DNA of 64,000 nt, taken from assembly GCF_000171235.2 (NCBI RefSeq), contig NZ_ABEA03000195.1, positions 1 through 64,000 of the forward strand, in the 5' to 3' direction. This DNA is from Geminisphaera colitermitum TAV2. GTDB lineage: Bacteria; Verrucomicrobiota; Verrucomicrobiia; Opitutales; Opitutaceae. Under the pieces are notes generated by a model, which was not told the DNA's origin, ran no database searches, and was given only the letters and a program-made list of their open reading frames with translations. Shown here piece by piece: positions 46,234 to 55,710 of the stretch. The translations under genes and the position numbers were made by a program. Numbering within the stretch: the first letter of the stretch is position 1; each line of letters begins with the position of its first letter.

Positions 46234-46474
46234 TGGCGCGGTAGCGCCCGTAGCGCAGGCATCTTGCCTGCCATCTAAATTGATTGCGCGAAGCGCGGTG
46301 ACATCGGTTTGTCACGTAGTTCGGTGCATTATTGCCAATCCGAACCGTGTGACTCACGAATACGCAGAGGTAACGGTTCGGGCTAAAGCTCCGAACTACG
46401 TCAAGGCAAGCGGCGCTTCGCGCAGTAGATTGGATGGCAGGCAAGATGCCTGCGCTACGGGCGCTGCCGCGCCA
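46234..46474. repeat. Concentric 241-bp inverted repeat
   Basis: Arms of 42 bp (46234-46275 and 46433-46474) with one mismatch, enclosing gcgcgaagcgc/gcgcttcgcgc and a cacgtagttcgg/ccgaactacgt pair. The gap 46086-46689 holds no gene that I can support apart from this element. Confidence 0.88.
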
Positions 46475-46689
46475 CCTCTCGTCTATCCACCGAAAATGTC
46501 GAAGAACCTTCTAAACCAAAAAGAATCTATTCGCCCTCGTCTGAGCTCCTCCCTGTCTGGACCGAAGCTTAAACCCTCGCTACTCGATTCCGTTCCCGCC
46601 TTCTCGCCACGCCCAACATAACGCCGGAATTCCGTGTCATGTGGAAATGAATACAAAGGAACTTTGAGAAATTTCCAGGAAATGGAGAG

Positions 46690-47799
46690 TCACCCTTTGC
46701 GGCGATCTCGCAAGGTTGCTCCTGCTACGAACTCCGGCAAGATGTGCGACTCCATGCCGGCTAACGAAGCTCCCGAAGCAATCCGTTCGGCCATACGCGC
46801 AACCTGCTTCGCCAGTTGCCGACTATCAAAAACATAGCGGCTCGGTTCCGGCATGCAGCTTGCCAGCCACGCATCCTCATCCCGGCAAACCAACGAAATA
46901 TCATCGGGGATTCTCACCCCACGCTGCATCAAACGCGTATGCACCGTAAGGTAACAAAGCGGATCGGCAATCAACCACGCACTCGGCTTCTCCGCTCGCT
47001 CCACCAAACGATCCACGAGATGACACACGCCGTCCGTCGTTCCATTATGATGTATTATTTCTGCCACTACACCGTCATGCGCGCGGGCCGTTTCCAGAAA
47101 GGCCGCGCTGCATTCCATATCACCCAGTTTCCCCTCGCGATCCATAAGCATTGCCAGATGCCGGTGTCCCATTCGGATCATCTGCGCCGCCGCATGATGC
47201 CCCGATGCCTGATGATCCACCATCACATGAGGCAAACCACAACCGGCATGACGCGCCCCAATCACCAGCGCAGGCACATTCGATTCCTCGCACCACTGCT
47301 TCATCGACGCGTTCGAATTCGACCAGGAAATCAGCCAGCAATCATGTCGCGACTCCCGCACCAGTTTCCGAAATGCCCGGTTTTTGGCTCCATCCGAACG
47401 AAATTTCTTCTGGTAAACCTGCAGTCCAATCTGACGCGAATACAGGATGCGCCTGCATTCATCGATCCACAGGATGGTGCGCTGAAAAAGATGATCCATT
47501 TCCACGGGAAGGAAGAGTCCTACCGAACGTGAACGAAGCGCCATGCGACGGCCCCGCCCTCCTCGTGCGTCCGCCTCCTTCACCGTGGTTCCCTGCCGAC
47601 TGCGCACCAAGACAACACCCTCCTGCTGCAACAAGTCTAAGGCCAAGCGCAGAGTCGTCCGGCTCGTCCCGATCTGTGTCGCCAGCACACGCTCAGCGGG
47701 AATGGCATCCCCCCATTCCCCCGACTTGATCCGTGCGCGCAAAAACGCTGCCACCTGCGTGGCTCTCGTCTGGAAGGGCATGTCACGGGAAGAGTTCAT
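46690..47799 (-). CDS. GntR-type regulator with periplasmic-binding-like sensor (regulator 2)
   Basis: Protein of 369 residues (or from the internal ATG 47781, MPFQTRATQ). GntR winged HTH at about 8-75 (ATQVAAFLRARIKSGEWGDA, IPAERVLATQIGTSRTTLRL), short basic linker (GGRGRRMALRSR), then a LacI-like sensor (SVGLFLPVEMDHLFQRTILW, MIRMGHRHLAMLMDRE, ISLVCRDEDAWLASCMPEPS). Clear paralogue of regulator 1 but without the Gly homopolymer. Divergent from the symporter gene; the shared operator element starts on its own initiation codon and faces the symporter, so it probably controls both. Confidence 0.88.
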   Translation of the reverse strand: MNSSRDMPFQTRATQVAAFLRARIKSGEWGDAIPAERVLATQIGTSRTTLRLALDLLQQEGVVLVRSRQGTTVKEADARGGRGRRMALRSRSVGLFLPVEMDHLFQRTILWIDECRRILYSRQIGLQVYQKKFRSDGAKNRAFRKLVRESRHDCWLISWSNSNASMKQWCEESNVPALVIGARHAGCGLPHVMVDHQASGHHAAAQMIRMGHRHLAMLMDREGKLGDMECSAAFLETARAHDGVVAEIIHHNGTTDGVCHLVDRLVERAEKPSAWLIADPLCYLTVHTRLMQRGVRIPDDISLVCRDEDAWLASCMPEPSRYVFDSRQLAKQVARMAERIASGASLAGMESHILPEFVAGATLRDRRKG

Positions 47800-47836
47800 G
47801 GTTTATTCATTGGACCACGAGATTCCCCTTTTGAAA
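47799..47836 (+). promoter_or_regulatory. Shared operator-like element, site B
   Basis: TGGTTTATTCATTGGACCA (47799-47817), 10 bp, then CTTTTGAAA (47828-47836). It sits between divergent regulator 2 and the symporter; the TTGAAA could also be a -35 hexamer for the symporter. Confidence 0.75.
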
Positions 47837-47864
47837 ACCCATATCGCATTTTCTTCTTCGGCTT

Positions 47865-49568
47865 ATGTTCGGACTTCAATGGCAAGACTTTCTGGTCATC
47901 GTGGCTTACCTCGTTATCGTAACCATCATCGGCGTGTGGATGGGAAAACGGGTGCACAACATGGGGGATTTCGCGATGCCGCGCACCTTCGGGAAAATCC
48001 TGATGATTTTCTTTTCGTTCGGCACGGGCACCAATTCCGACCAAGCCGTGGCCGTCGCCGCCAAGAGTTACACCAATGGCATATCGGGCATCTGGTATTC
48101 TTGGTTGGGAATCTTCACGACGCCGTTTTTCTGGATCATCGCGCCGATCTTCCGGCGGCTCCGCGCCGTGACCACGGCGGATGTTTTTGAGGCGCGCTTT
48201 GGCCGGAGCATGGCCTGCCTCTATGCGTTTCTGGGCTTCACAAAGCTGATGTTCAGCATCGGTTTGAGCCTGAAGGGAGGCGCGATCATGCTCACGGCGG
48301 TTTCGGGCGGGGCGATCTCCGGTGATGTCTCCATTTTTGTCCTCACGGTCCTCTTCGTTCTCTACGGCACGGTGGGAGGACTCTCCGCGGCAGTCATGAC
48401 CGACCTGATTCAGGGGCTTATGACGATCGCGTTTTCCTTCATGCTGCTGCCATTGATTCTGAATTCAATCGGCGGGCTGGAAGGGATCCGAAGCTCCATC
48501 GACAATCCGGAATTTTTCAACCTCTTGTCCAATGAACAAATCGGTCTGTTCTTCGTGACGATGCTGGGAATCTTGGGACTGCTGATGGTGATCGGCGCCC
48601 CGCATACGATGGGAAATTGTGCGGCGGGACGGAATGAAATGGACGGTGCCGTAGGCTTCATGGTGGGAAGTTTCGTCAAGCGCATCTGCACGGTGGCATG
48701 GGCCTTTGTTGGTCTGGCGGGAGTGGTCTATTTCGCCGGGCGGGAGATCAATCCGGAGGAGGTTTACGGGCAGGTGGCACGGGAATTCCTGCCGCGGATC
48801 GGGTGGGGATTGCTGGGCTTTTTCCTCGCCTCGATGATGGCGGCGATGATGAGCACCTGCGACGCCCTCATGGTCGCGGCGTCCGCACTTTTTACCCAAA
48901 ACCTCTACAAACCGCTGCGCCCGCACCGCTCGGCCAAGCACTACCTTGCCGTGGTGCGTATCTCCGGTGTCGTGATCGTGACCGGCGCGGTGTCCATCGC
49001 GTATCTGCTGCCGGGATTCATTGCTGGCGTGGAGATTTATTGGAAACTCAGTTCGATCATCGGCCTTGCCCTGCTCATGGGCTTGATGTGGCGCGGATTG
49101 ACGCCGGCGGGTGCGTGGGCGACCACGCTGGGCGCATACGGGACATGGCTGCTTCTCTATTATTCTCCCGCCGTCGCATTGATCGCCCGATGCCCGATGG
49201 TCACAGAATGGGGCATCATTAGGCAAAATGCCTCCGGCGTCGCATCGGTATATATGCCCTGGCAGATTCTGTTTTTCCTGATCGCGGGCATTACGTCGGG
49301 AATCGTAGTGAGCCGTTTCACGCGGCAAATTCCACGCGAAAAACTCGATCGTTTCTATGCCCTGATACGGACTCCCATTCAGCCCGGCGAAGTGGTGGAA
49401 GAATCCTGCGTCCTCCCGCGAGGCGTCAATCCGCCAACGCCGCGTCATATTTTCCCCGGAACGTCCATCGAACTGCTCATCCCATCGTCCCGGACGGTGG
49501 CGGGTTTCGCCGCTGGCTGCGCGGGGGTCGTCGCATTGATCGGTGCGGTGGTCTGGATTCTCTCATAA
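47865..49568 (+). CDS. Sodium:solute symporter family transporter
   Basis: Protein of 567 residues with about 13-14 hydrophobic helices. SSS features: WQDFLVIVAYLVIVTIIGVW at the start, the unwound helix area FSFGTGTNSDQAVAVAAKSY, VLTVLFVLYGTVGGLSAAVM-TDLIQG (the typical T-D-x-x-Q-G sequence), and FFLASMMAAMMSTCDALMVA near the second sodium site. The last 90 residues are a cytoplasmic tail plus a final helix. It imports an organic solute with Na+; its position at the head of a sialidase/glycosidase locus suggests a sugar, sialic acid or uronate. Substrate not determinable. Confidence 0.9.
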   Translation: MFGLQWQDFLVIVAYLVIVTIIGVWMGKRVHNMGDFAMPRTFGKILMIFFSFGTGTNSDQAVAVAAKSYTNGISGIWYSWLGIFTTPFFWIIAPIFRRLRAVTTADVFEARFGRSMACLYAFLGFTKLMFSIGLSLKGGAIMLTAVSGGAISGDVSIFVLTVLFVLYGTVGGLSAAVMTDLIQGLMTIAFSFMLLPLILNSIGGLEGIRSSIDNPEFFNLLSNEQIGLFFVTMLGILGLLMVIGAPHTMGNCAAGRNEMDGAVGFMVGSFVKRICTVAWAFVGLAGVVYFAGREINPEEVYGQVAREFLPRIGWGLLGFFLASMMAAMMSTCDALMVAASALFTQNLYKPLRPHRSAKHYLAVVRISGVVIVTGAVSIAYLLPGFIAGVEIYWKLSSIIGLALLMGLMWRGLTPAGAWATTLGAYGTWLLLYYSPAVALIARCPMVTEWGIIRQNASGVASVYMPWQILFFLIAGITSGIVVSRFTRQIPREKLDRFYALIRTPIQPGEVVEESCVLPRGVNPPTPRHIFPGTSIELLIPSSRTVAGFAAGCAGVVALIGAVVWILS

Positions 49569-49584
49569 CCTGATTGCGTTGCCC

Positions 49585-49607
49585 TCCCCCCCCCCCCCCC
49601 CCCCCCC
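49585..49607 (+). repeat. C23 homopolymer directly upstream of BNR-repeat gene 1
   Basis: Twenty-three C, ending 10 bp before the ATG 49618 and leaving no Shine-Dalgarno sequence. The longest run in the window. The paralogous gene at 54513 lacks it. Confidence 0.92.
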
Positions 49608-49617
49608 GCACACACAC

Positions 49618-50775
49618 ATGATGAAATACACAACCTACATCCTCACGCTCGGCGTCCTGATTTCCTGTGCTGCTTTGCAGGCTGAAACCTTGCAGGCAGA
49701 AGCGCCGCTGCCGATTTGGGCGGCGAAAAATCTCGATGGGCAACCGGTGCGCATTGCGGTTCCCGCGCCGAAAGACCTCCGCTTCGCTCATCTGTCTTGG
49801 AACAAGGTGCAGCGCACTCCCAAGGGAACGGTGATTCTGGCTTACACTGCGGGCACCTTTCACGGCAACGATGGCGGGGGAAGTCCCGCCGTCTCACGTT
49901 CCACCGACGGCGGTCGAACCTTCTCGGAGCCTCAAATCATTCGCGAGTTCGGCCCCGGCCGCGATTACACCCAGAGCGGCAACCTGGCGCTCGGCATTGA
50001 CGAGAACGGGAACCTCGTGCTGCTCGCAATGGCTTTCACCGCCGACACCACCAGTCACATCTTCGGCTGGCGCTCGGAGGATGATGGCGTGACTTGGAAG
50101 CCGGTGGATACCAGCGCTCTGGGGCCCAACAAAACAGGATCTGTATTCGGTGATATCGTGTCGGTCGAAGGGCAAGGGCTCATGGTGCTCGGGCATTACC
50201 GGCAAGGCTCGAAGCCATATAACCGAGGCATCTGGCTGTCCACTTCTCAGGATCAGGGACGCACTTGGAGTCCGGCCCGCCGTATCTCGGATGTTCACGC
50301 AGCGGAACCTGTCCTTGTGCAGACTACTTCCGGTCGGTTGCTCGGCTTTTTCCGCAGTCGAGGTGATAAAACTCTGGGCGGCCGGCAATATGTAGGCGTT
50401 TCCGACGACCAAGGTGCCACTTGGAAAACCGAACTTTCCGTTCTGGATTCTGAAGACAACACCCGGTCCAGACTGGCGGCCCCATTCGCGGTTGAGAATC
50501 CCAACAACAAGGGGGAAATCCTCGTGCTCACCACCGAGCGCGGCAAAGTCGGAGAAACGCGGGGACGCATCTGGCTCTGGCGGGGGGACGCGCAGAAACT
50601 GGACTGGAAGCGCGAGCGCGTGTTGCTTGAATTTCCCCACATCCGGGGAGATGCCAACGACGACTTCGGTTATCCATGGCTGCTGCATCTCGAAGGAAAC
50701 CGCTGGCTGATGTACTATTATCATGGCCAAAAAAAGGGTGCCAATCCGCTCTGGGTGACCGAGGTGAAGTTGTAA
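49618..50775 (+). CDS. Secreted BNR-repeat (sialidase-fold) protein, copy 1
   Basis: Protein of 385 residues with signal peptide (YILTLGVLISCAALQA). Six-bladed propeller with Asp-boxes: SRSTDGGRTF, RSEDDGVTW, STSQDQGRTW, VSDDQGATW. The FRIP motif and arginine triad of true GH33 sialidases are not visible, so it may hydrolyse or bind another sugar. Almost identical to the gene at 54513, from which it differs by scattered substitutions and a two-residue insertion (FFRSRGDK versus FFRGDK). It is 49 bp after the symporter. Confidence 0.85.
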   Translation: MMKYTTYILTLGVLISCAALQAETLQAEAPLPIWAAKNLDGQPVRIAVPAPKDLRFAHLSWNKVQRTPKGTVILAYTAGTFHGNDGGGSPAVSRSTDGGRTFSEPQIIREFGPGRDYTQSGNLALGIDENGNLVLLAMAFTADTTSHIFGWRSEDDGVTWKPVDTSALGPNKTGSVFGDIVSVEGQGLMVLGHYRQGSKPYNRGIWLSTSQDQGRTWSPARRISDVHAAEPVLVQTTSGRLLGFFRSRGDKTLGGRQYVGVSDDQGATWKTELSVLDSEDNTRSRLAAPFAVENPNNKGEILVLTTERGKVGETRGRIWLWRGDAQKLDWKRERVLLEFPHIRGDANDDFGYPWLLHLEGNRWLMYYYHGQKKGANPLWVTEVKL

Positions 50776-50790
50776 TGCGGATACACTTAT

Positions 50791-51012
50791 GGGAGGTCCT
50801 AAAAATTGAAAAATTACACAGAGGACACAGAGCAGGCACAGAGATTGGGGAGGAAAAAACGACTCCGCACCTTTTCCCGCTAACAAAGATTTTTATTTAA
50901 AATAAATGACTTACAGAAACATCCCCTTGCAGAAAAAACATCCGACAATCGGACAGTCCTCCCCAAGCTCTGTGCCCTCTCTGTGTCCTCTGTGTAATTC
51001 TTAGGAGCTCCC
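50791..51012. repeat. Long imperfect inverted repeat that includes the next gene's Shine-Dalgarno
   Basis: Arms around 50812-50854 (aattacacagaggacacaga...) and 50957-50999 (...tctgtgtcctctgtgtaatt), extended by gggaggtcct (50791) and aggagctccc (51003-51012). The AGGAG 8 bp before the ATG at 51015 lies in the right arm, so a folded mRNA would hide it. Confidence 0.75.
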
Positions 51013-51014
51013 TT

Positions 51015-52448
51015 ATGACAAAGAACGTATCCAAAAATAAGCGTACACTCGTGATGGATCCGGAACTCGTGAAGTCATCCACCGGCACCACGCTCACGGT
51101 CAACCCGCCTCTGGCTGTGCAGCCGGTGATCGTGCCGGACAAACCTTGGGAAGGGTTTATGATCAACTTCTACACCTCGGTCATCGACGAGGGAGGCAAA
51201 CTGCGGCTCTGGTACAACTGTCGGGACAAGGACCGCAAATTCCATGTCGGCTACGCGGAATCGGAGGACGGTATCCATTGGACCAAGCCCGCCCTTGGTT
51301 TGACCGAGTTCGAGGGCAACACGGCAAACAACATAGTGAGCGGAACCAATTTTTTCGCCGGCAACGTGTTTCGCGATCCCCATGCGGCCTCTCCCGACGC
51401 CGCCTATGTCTGCATAAGCAGCGTGTTCAAGGGGTTTGCGCCGCCGGCCGAATGCGCCATCTACCGCTACACGTCGCCGGACGGCCTGCGCTGGAAGCGG
51501 GATGCGGAGCCGATGCTGGCATTCGAGGCCGATTCCCAGAATGTCACGCTGTGGGACGAAAAGTTGGGAAGCTATGTGCTTTTCCTGCGCGGCTGGGACC
51601 TGCACGACCCGGCGGGGCGCGCGCGCAGGGTCGTCAGGCTTGAGCTGGATGCATTGGACCGGCCAACCGGGATCAAACCGACGGGGCGCGGGCAGACGAA
51701 AGAACCGGAGCGAACGCCCTTCATCGCCGACGAGATACCCACGGTCTTCGCCTGTGATGCGCTCGATCCTATGCACACGGATGTTTATACCAGCGCCGTC
51801 CATCCCTACGGGACGCAGGGCGAATGGCTGGTGGGTTTTCCGTCAATGTATCGCCACGATACCGAGTCGCCCCATCGCAACGACGGGCGCACGGAGATCC
51901 AATTTATCGCCAGCCGCGACGGGAAAAAATGGCTTCGCTTCGACCGGGCTCCGTATGTGGCGCCAGGATTGGACGGCAGCGCGAGCGCGAACATGATCTA
52001 CATCGGAGCAGGCTTGGTTGAACGCGGCGACGAAGTCTGGCATTACGGGACGATTTATCGCACCACGCATGGCGATGAGCCCGCGCGCCAGAAGCAGCAG
52101 GATGGCACCATCTGTCGTTTCACCCAGCGCATCGACGGATTCGTTTCCCTCAATTTCGCACCCGCTGGAGGTCGCTGCCTGACCAAGCCGGTGCCCGTCA
52201 CCGGCGGGAAACTGAAGCTCAATGTTGACACTGGTGCCTTGGGAGAAGCCCGCGTCGGATTGTTGGATGAAAACGGACACGAAATCCTAGGCTTTGGAGT
52301 GGACGAATGCGAACCGCTGCGACTGAACGCAACTGGCGCCGATATTCGCTGGAAGGAACAGGCTGACCTTGCGTCCCTGCTGGGGCGGCAGGTGAGTCTC
52401 TTGATCGTGGCGACACGCACGAAGTTGTTCTCATTTCGTTTTGAATAA
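51015..52448 (+). CDS. Five-bladed propeller glycosidase-like protein
   Basis: Protein of 477 residues, no signal peptide. Repeats typical of GH32/GH43/GH130-like propellers: KLRLWYNCRDKDRKFHVGYA, ESEDGIHWTKPALGL, NVFRDPHAASPDAAYVCISS, RYTSPDGLRWKRDAEPML, FIASRDGKKWLRFDRAPYV. Residues about 365-477 form a beta-sandwich tail (VPVTGGKLKLNVDTGALGEA). Proteins like this are frequent in Planctomycetes and Verrucomicrobia next to BNR and FAD genes. Clean assignment to a glycosidase family is not possible by eye. It starts with AGGAG 8 bp upstream. Confidence 0.7.
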   Translation: MTKNVSKNKRTLVMDPELVKSSTGTTLTVNPPLAVQPVIVPDKPWEGFMINFYTSVIDEGGKLRLWYNCRDKDRKFHVGYAESEDGIHWTKPALGLTEFEGNTANNIVSGTNFFAGNVFRDPHAASPDAAYVCISSVFKGFAPPAECAIYRYTSPDGLRWKRDAEPMLAFEADSQNVTLWDEKLGSYVLFLRGWDLHDPAGRARRVVRLELDALDRPTGIKPTGRGQTKEPERTPFIADEIPTVFACDALDPMHTDVYTSAVHPYGTQGEWLVGFPSMYRHDTESPHRNDGRTEIQFIASRDGKKWLRFDRAPYVAPGLDGSASANMIYIGAGLVERGDEVWHYGTIYRTTHGDEPARQKQQDGTICRFTQRIDGFVSLNFAPAGGRCLTKPVPVTGGKLKLNVDTGALGEARVGLLDENGHEILGFGVDECEPLRLNATGADIRWKEQADLASLLGRQVSLLIVATRTKLFSFRFE

Positions 52449-52457
52449 ATGCCCCCT

Positions 52458-52468
52458 CCCCCCCCCCC
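52458..52468 (+). repeat. C11 homopolymer upstream of FAD oxidoreductase 1
   Basis: Ends 30 bp before ATG 52499, in a pyrimidine-rich leader (cctccacctccgcctccac) without a Shine-Dalgarno sequence. Confidence 0.88.
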
Positions 52469-52498
52469 GCCTCCACCTCCGCCTCCACAACTTTTATT

Positions 52499-54490
52499 AT
52501 GAGCTCTCTTTCCCACTTTGATCTGGTCGTTTATGGCGCAACTCCCGGTGGCATTGCCTGCGCAGTGCGAGCCGCTCGCGAAGGACTGACGGTTTCGCTC
52601 GTCAGCGTCTTTCCTCATTTGGGGGGAATGCTTACTTCAGGTCTCGGACTTTATGATGCCAATTACACCGGCGAACGCGCGCCGCTCGTGACCGAAGTGT
52701 TCCAGCGAATACTCGCGCACTACGAGGCGGTTGACGGCCGTGAATCGGAGAATTACCGGCTCTGCCAAACCAACCAGACCTTCGAGCCACACGTTGCCGA
52801 AAAGGTGCTCACGGAAATGGTCGCGGGTGAACCGCGCATCAGCGTTTTCAAAGGCTGGCAGGTTACGGGCGTCGAGACATCGGGGAGGACGATCATTGGC
52901 ATTCTGATCGAAGAAATGCACGGAAAGGAACGCCTCCGGCTGCAAGCACGCGCCTTTGTCGATACTTCCTACGAAGGCGACCTGCTGGCGGCGGCGGGTG
53001 CGCCTTACCGCGTTGGTCGCGAGTCGCGGACGGAATACGGCGAACCTCACGCCGGACGGATTTTTACTCGTTACGATGAAAGCCCCGACGGACCGCGCTA
53101 CCCCTACGAAGCCTTGCACGGCTTCATCAAACTAAAGCCCTTCGACCTTTGCACGGGGAGGATTTTCCCCGGCAGCACGGGCGAAGGCGACAATGCAATC
53201 CAAGCCTACAACTTCCGCATCTTCCTCACGCGAGATCCCGCCAACCGCGCACCCATTCCGAAACCCGAAGCTTACTCGCGGGAAAATTACCTCGGCCTGT
53301 TGCAGTCGGAAAACGAGTCGTTGAACATTCCCTATCCGGTCAAAAGCAAATGGCTGGTGGATGACATCCGAAGCTTCAAGTTTCGCAACCACCGGACCAT
53401 GCCGAACCGGAAAATCTCATGGAATCACGGCAGCTTTACCGGCCAGAATCACGAGTATCCCGAGGCGGACTGGTCGAAGCGTCGTGAGATTCTCGAACGC
53501 CACAAACGCCACGAACTGGGCCTGCTTTGGTTTTTGCAAAATGATCCCGATGTACCCGAAGAGGTGCGCGCTCGCGCTTGTGAACTAGGACTCGCCCGGG
53601 ACGAGTTCACCGACAATGGCAACTTTCCTTGGGAGATCTACGTGCGTGAAGCCCGCCGGCTCTGTGGGCGAGCGGTTTTCACCGAGTTGGATGCCAGTCT
53701 CGCTGCGGGTATCCAGCGAACCCCGCCGCATTCCGACAGCATTGGCATCACCGATTGGATGATGGACTCACACGAATGCAGGACTGAGCGGCAACCCGGC
53801 AGTGCCTATGACGGAGCCATCCTCCTGAGTGAACTATCCAGACCTGCCCACATCCCGTTTCGCTGCCTGCTGCCGCCCGATCTGGACAACTTGCTTGTCC
53901 CGGTGTGCCTCTCGGCGACGCATGTGGGCTGGGGCTGCATCCGCTTGGAACCCACTTGGATTCATGTGTCTGAATCGGCGGCTTGGGCCTGCGTGCTCGC
54001 CCAGCGGCGTCAGGAAATGCCGGCGCAGATTCCGGTCGAGGAATTGCAACGGCTGCTTCTCTCGCGAGGCGTGATGATCTCGTTTTTCAACGATTTCGAC
54101 ATGCGCCATGATGCGCCTTGGGTGGAGGCGGTGCAATTCTTCGCCGTGCGGGGATTTTTTCCGACCTACAATGCCGATGCTGATCAGCCGCTGGATGAAG
54201 CAAGCGCCGTTTTGTGGATTCAGGAATTGGCCGGTCTGTTGGCAGGCAAATCCCAAGCATTGACGCTCGCCCGGCAGTTGGCAGCGGTGAGAACGACCGC
54301 GTCAAAAATTGATCCCCTTAGTTTTGCCACGCAGCTTTGTGAGGCGCTTGGTGCAAGTGCATCCGCCGATTGGATACCGGCTGAATTGGCTTCAAGTCCA
54401 AAGCCACTGACCCGAGGTGACGCATGCCGTATCATGTATCGCGCGATGAACGCCCAGCGATCAGAATGCCGCGCCGTTCCTGCAAGTTAA
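52499..54490 (+). CDS. FAD-dependent oxidoreductase 1 (FAD_oxidored family)
   Basis: Protein of 663 residues, no signal peptide. Rossmann start FDLVVYGATPGGIACAVRAA at residues 7-26 with Gly-x-x-Gly-Gly; FVDTSYEGDLLAAAGAPYRV (motif D-x-S-Y-E-G-D of the family), NAIQAYNFRIFLTRDPANR, LPPDLDNLLVPVCLSATHVG near the FAD end. It is full-length and homologous to FAD oxidoreductase 2 at 57601. Members often sit in polysaccharide loci and are thought to oxidise sugars or sugar acids; the substrate here is unknown. Confidence 0.88.
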   Translation: MSSLSHFDLVVYGATPGGIACAVRAAREGLTVSLVSVFPHLGGMLTSGLGLYDANYTGERAPLVTEVFQRILAHYEAVDGRESENYRLCQTNQTFEPHVAEKVLTEMVAGEPRISVFKGWQVTGVETSGRTIIGILIEEMHGKERLRLQARAFVDTSYEGDLLAAAGAPYRVGRESRTEYGEPHAGRIFTRYDESPDGPRYPYEALHGFIKLKPFDLCTGRIFPGSTGEGDNAIQAYNFRIFLTRDPANRAPIPKPEAYSRENYLGLLQSENESLNIPYPVKSKWLVDDIRSFKFRNHRTMPNRKISWNHGSFTGQNHEYPEADWSKRREILERHKRHELGLLWFLQNDPDVPEEVRARACELGLARDEFTDNGNFPWEIYVREARRLCGRAVFTELDASLAAGIQRTPPHSDSIGITDWMMDSHECRTERQPGSAYDGAILLSELSRPAHIPFRCLLPPDLDNLLVPVCLSATHVGWGCIRLEPTWIHVSESAAWACVLAQRRQEMPAQIPVEELQRLLLSRGVMISFFNDFDMRHDAPWVEAVQFFAVRGFFPTYNADADQPLDEASAVLWIQELAGLLAGKSQALTLARQLAAVRTTASKIDPLSFATQLCEALGASASADWIPAELASSPKPLTRGDACRIMYRAMNAQRSECRAVPAS

Positions 54491-54512
54491 CGTGAGGCAT
54501 TAACACATACTC

Positions 54513-55664
54513 ATGATGAAAGGCACAACCTACATTCTCGCACTCGGCTCCCTGATTTTCTGTCCTGCTTTGCAGGCTGAAACGTTGCAGGCAGAAGCAC
54601 CGCTGCCGATTTGGGCGGCGAAAAACCTCGATGGCCAACCGGTAAGCATTGCGGTTCCCGCGCCGAAAGACCTCCGCTTCGCTCATCTGTCCTGGAACAA
54701 GGTGCAGCGCACCCCCAAGGGAACGGTGATTCTGGCTTACACTGCCGGCACCTTTCACGGCAACCGTGGCGGGGGAAGTCCTGTCGTCTCACGTTCCACC
54801 GACGGCGGCCGGACCTTCTCGGAGCCTCAAATCATTCGCGAGTTCGGCCCCGGCCGCGATTACACCCAGAGCGGCAACCTGGCGCTCGGACTTGACGGGA
54901 ACGGTGACCTCGTGCTGCTCGCCATGGCTTTCACCGCCGATACCGCCAATCACATCTTCGGCTGGCGCTCGGAGGATGATGGTCTGACTTGGAAGCCGGT
55001 GGATACCAGTGCTCTGGGGCCCAACAAAACAGGACCCGTATTCGGCAATATCGTGCCGGTGGATGGGCAGGGGCTCATGGTGCTCGGGCAATACCGGCAA
55101 GGCTCGAAGCCATATACCCAAGGCATCTGGCTGTCCACCTCCCGGGATCAGGGACGCACCTGGAGCCCGGCCCGCCGTATCGCAGACGTTGATGCAGCGG
55201 AGCCCGTCCTTGTGCAGACTACTTCCGGCCGACTGCTCGGCTTTTTTCGAGGTGATAAAACTCTGGGCGGTCGGCAATATGTAGGCGTATCCGACGACCA
55301 AGGTGCCACCTGGAAAACCGAACTTTCCGTCCTGGATTCCGAAGACAACACCCGATCCAGACTGGCGGCCCCATTCGCGGTTAAAAATCCCAATCGCAAG
55401 GGGGAAATCCTCGTGCTCACCACCGAACGCGGCGAAGTCGGAGAAACGCGGGGACGCATCTGGCTTTGGCGAGGGGACGCGCAGAAACTGGACTGGAAGC
55501 GCGACCGCCTGTTGCTTGAGTTTCCCCACATCAAAGGAGATGCCAACAACGACTTTGGTTACCCATGGCTGCTGCATCTCGAAGGAAACCGCTGGCTGAT
55601 ATACTATTATCATGGCCTGAAAGATGGTGCCAGTCCGCTATGGGTGACCGAGGTGAGGCTGTAG
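54513..55664 (+). CDS. Secreted BNR-repeat (sialidase-fold) protein, copy 2
   Basis: Protein of 383 residues, near-identical to the gene at 49618: same signal peptide plan (YILALGSLIFCPALQA) and Asp-boxes (STDGGRTF, SEDDGLTW, STSRDQGRTW, SDDQGATW). The similarity runs from the ATGATGAAA-like start to the stop. It is 22 bp after FAD oxidoreductase 1. Substitutions are spread evenly, mostly silent or conservative, implying a fairly recent duplication with selection. No C-run precedes it. Function as for copy 1. Confidence 0.85.
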   Translation: MMKGTTYILALGSLIFCPALQAETLQAEAPLPIWAAKNLDGQPVSIAVPAPKDLRFAHLSWNKVQRTPKGTVILAYTAGTFHGNRGGGSPVVSRSTDGGRTFSEPQIIREFGPGRDYTQSGNLALGLDGNGDLVLLAMAFTADTANHIFGWRSEDDGLTWKPVDTSALGPNKTGPVFGNIVPVDGQGLMVLGQYRQGSKPYTQGIWLSTSRDQGRTWSPARRIADVDAAEPVLVQTTSGRLLGFFRGDKTLGGRQYVGVSDDQGATWKTELSVLDSEDNTRSRLAAPFAVKNPNRKGEILVLTTERGEVGETRGRIWLWRGDAQKLDWKRDRLLLEFPHIKGDANNDFGYPWLLHLEGNRWLIYYYHGLKDGASPLWVTEVRL

Positions 55665-55710
55665 TGCGGACTACGAAAAAAATAACCGCGAACATCCAGA
55701 CAACTCCTTT

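Noticed and set aside
46634-46837. 67-codon plus-strand frame facing site A
   Set aside because: Overlaps the 3' end of regulator 2 antisense, no domain and no ribosome-binding site.
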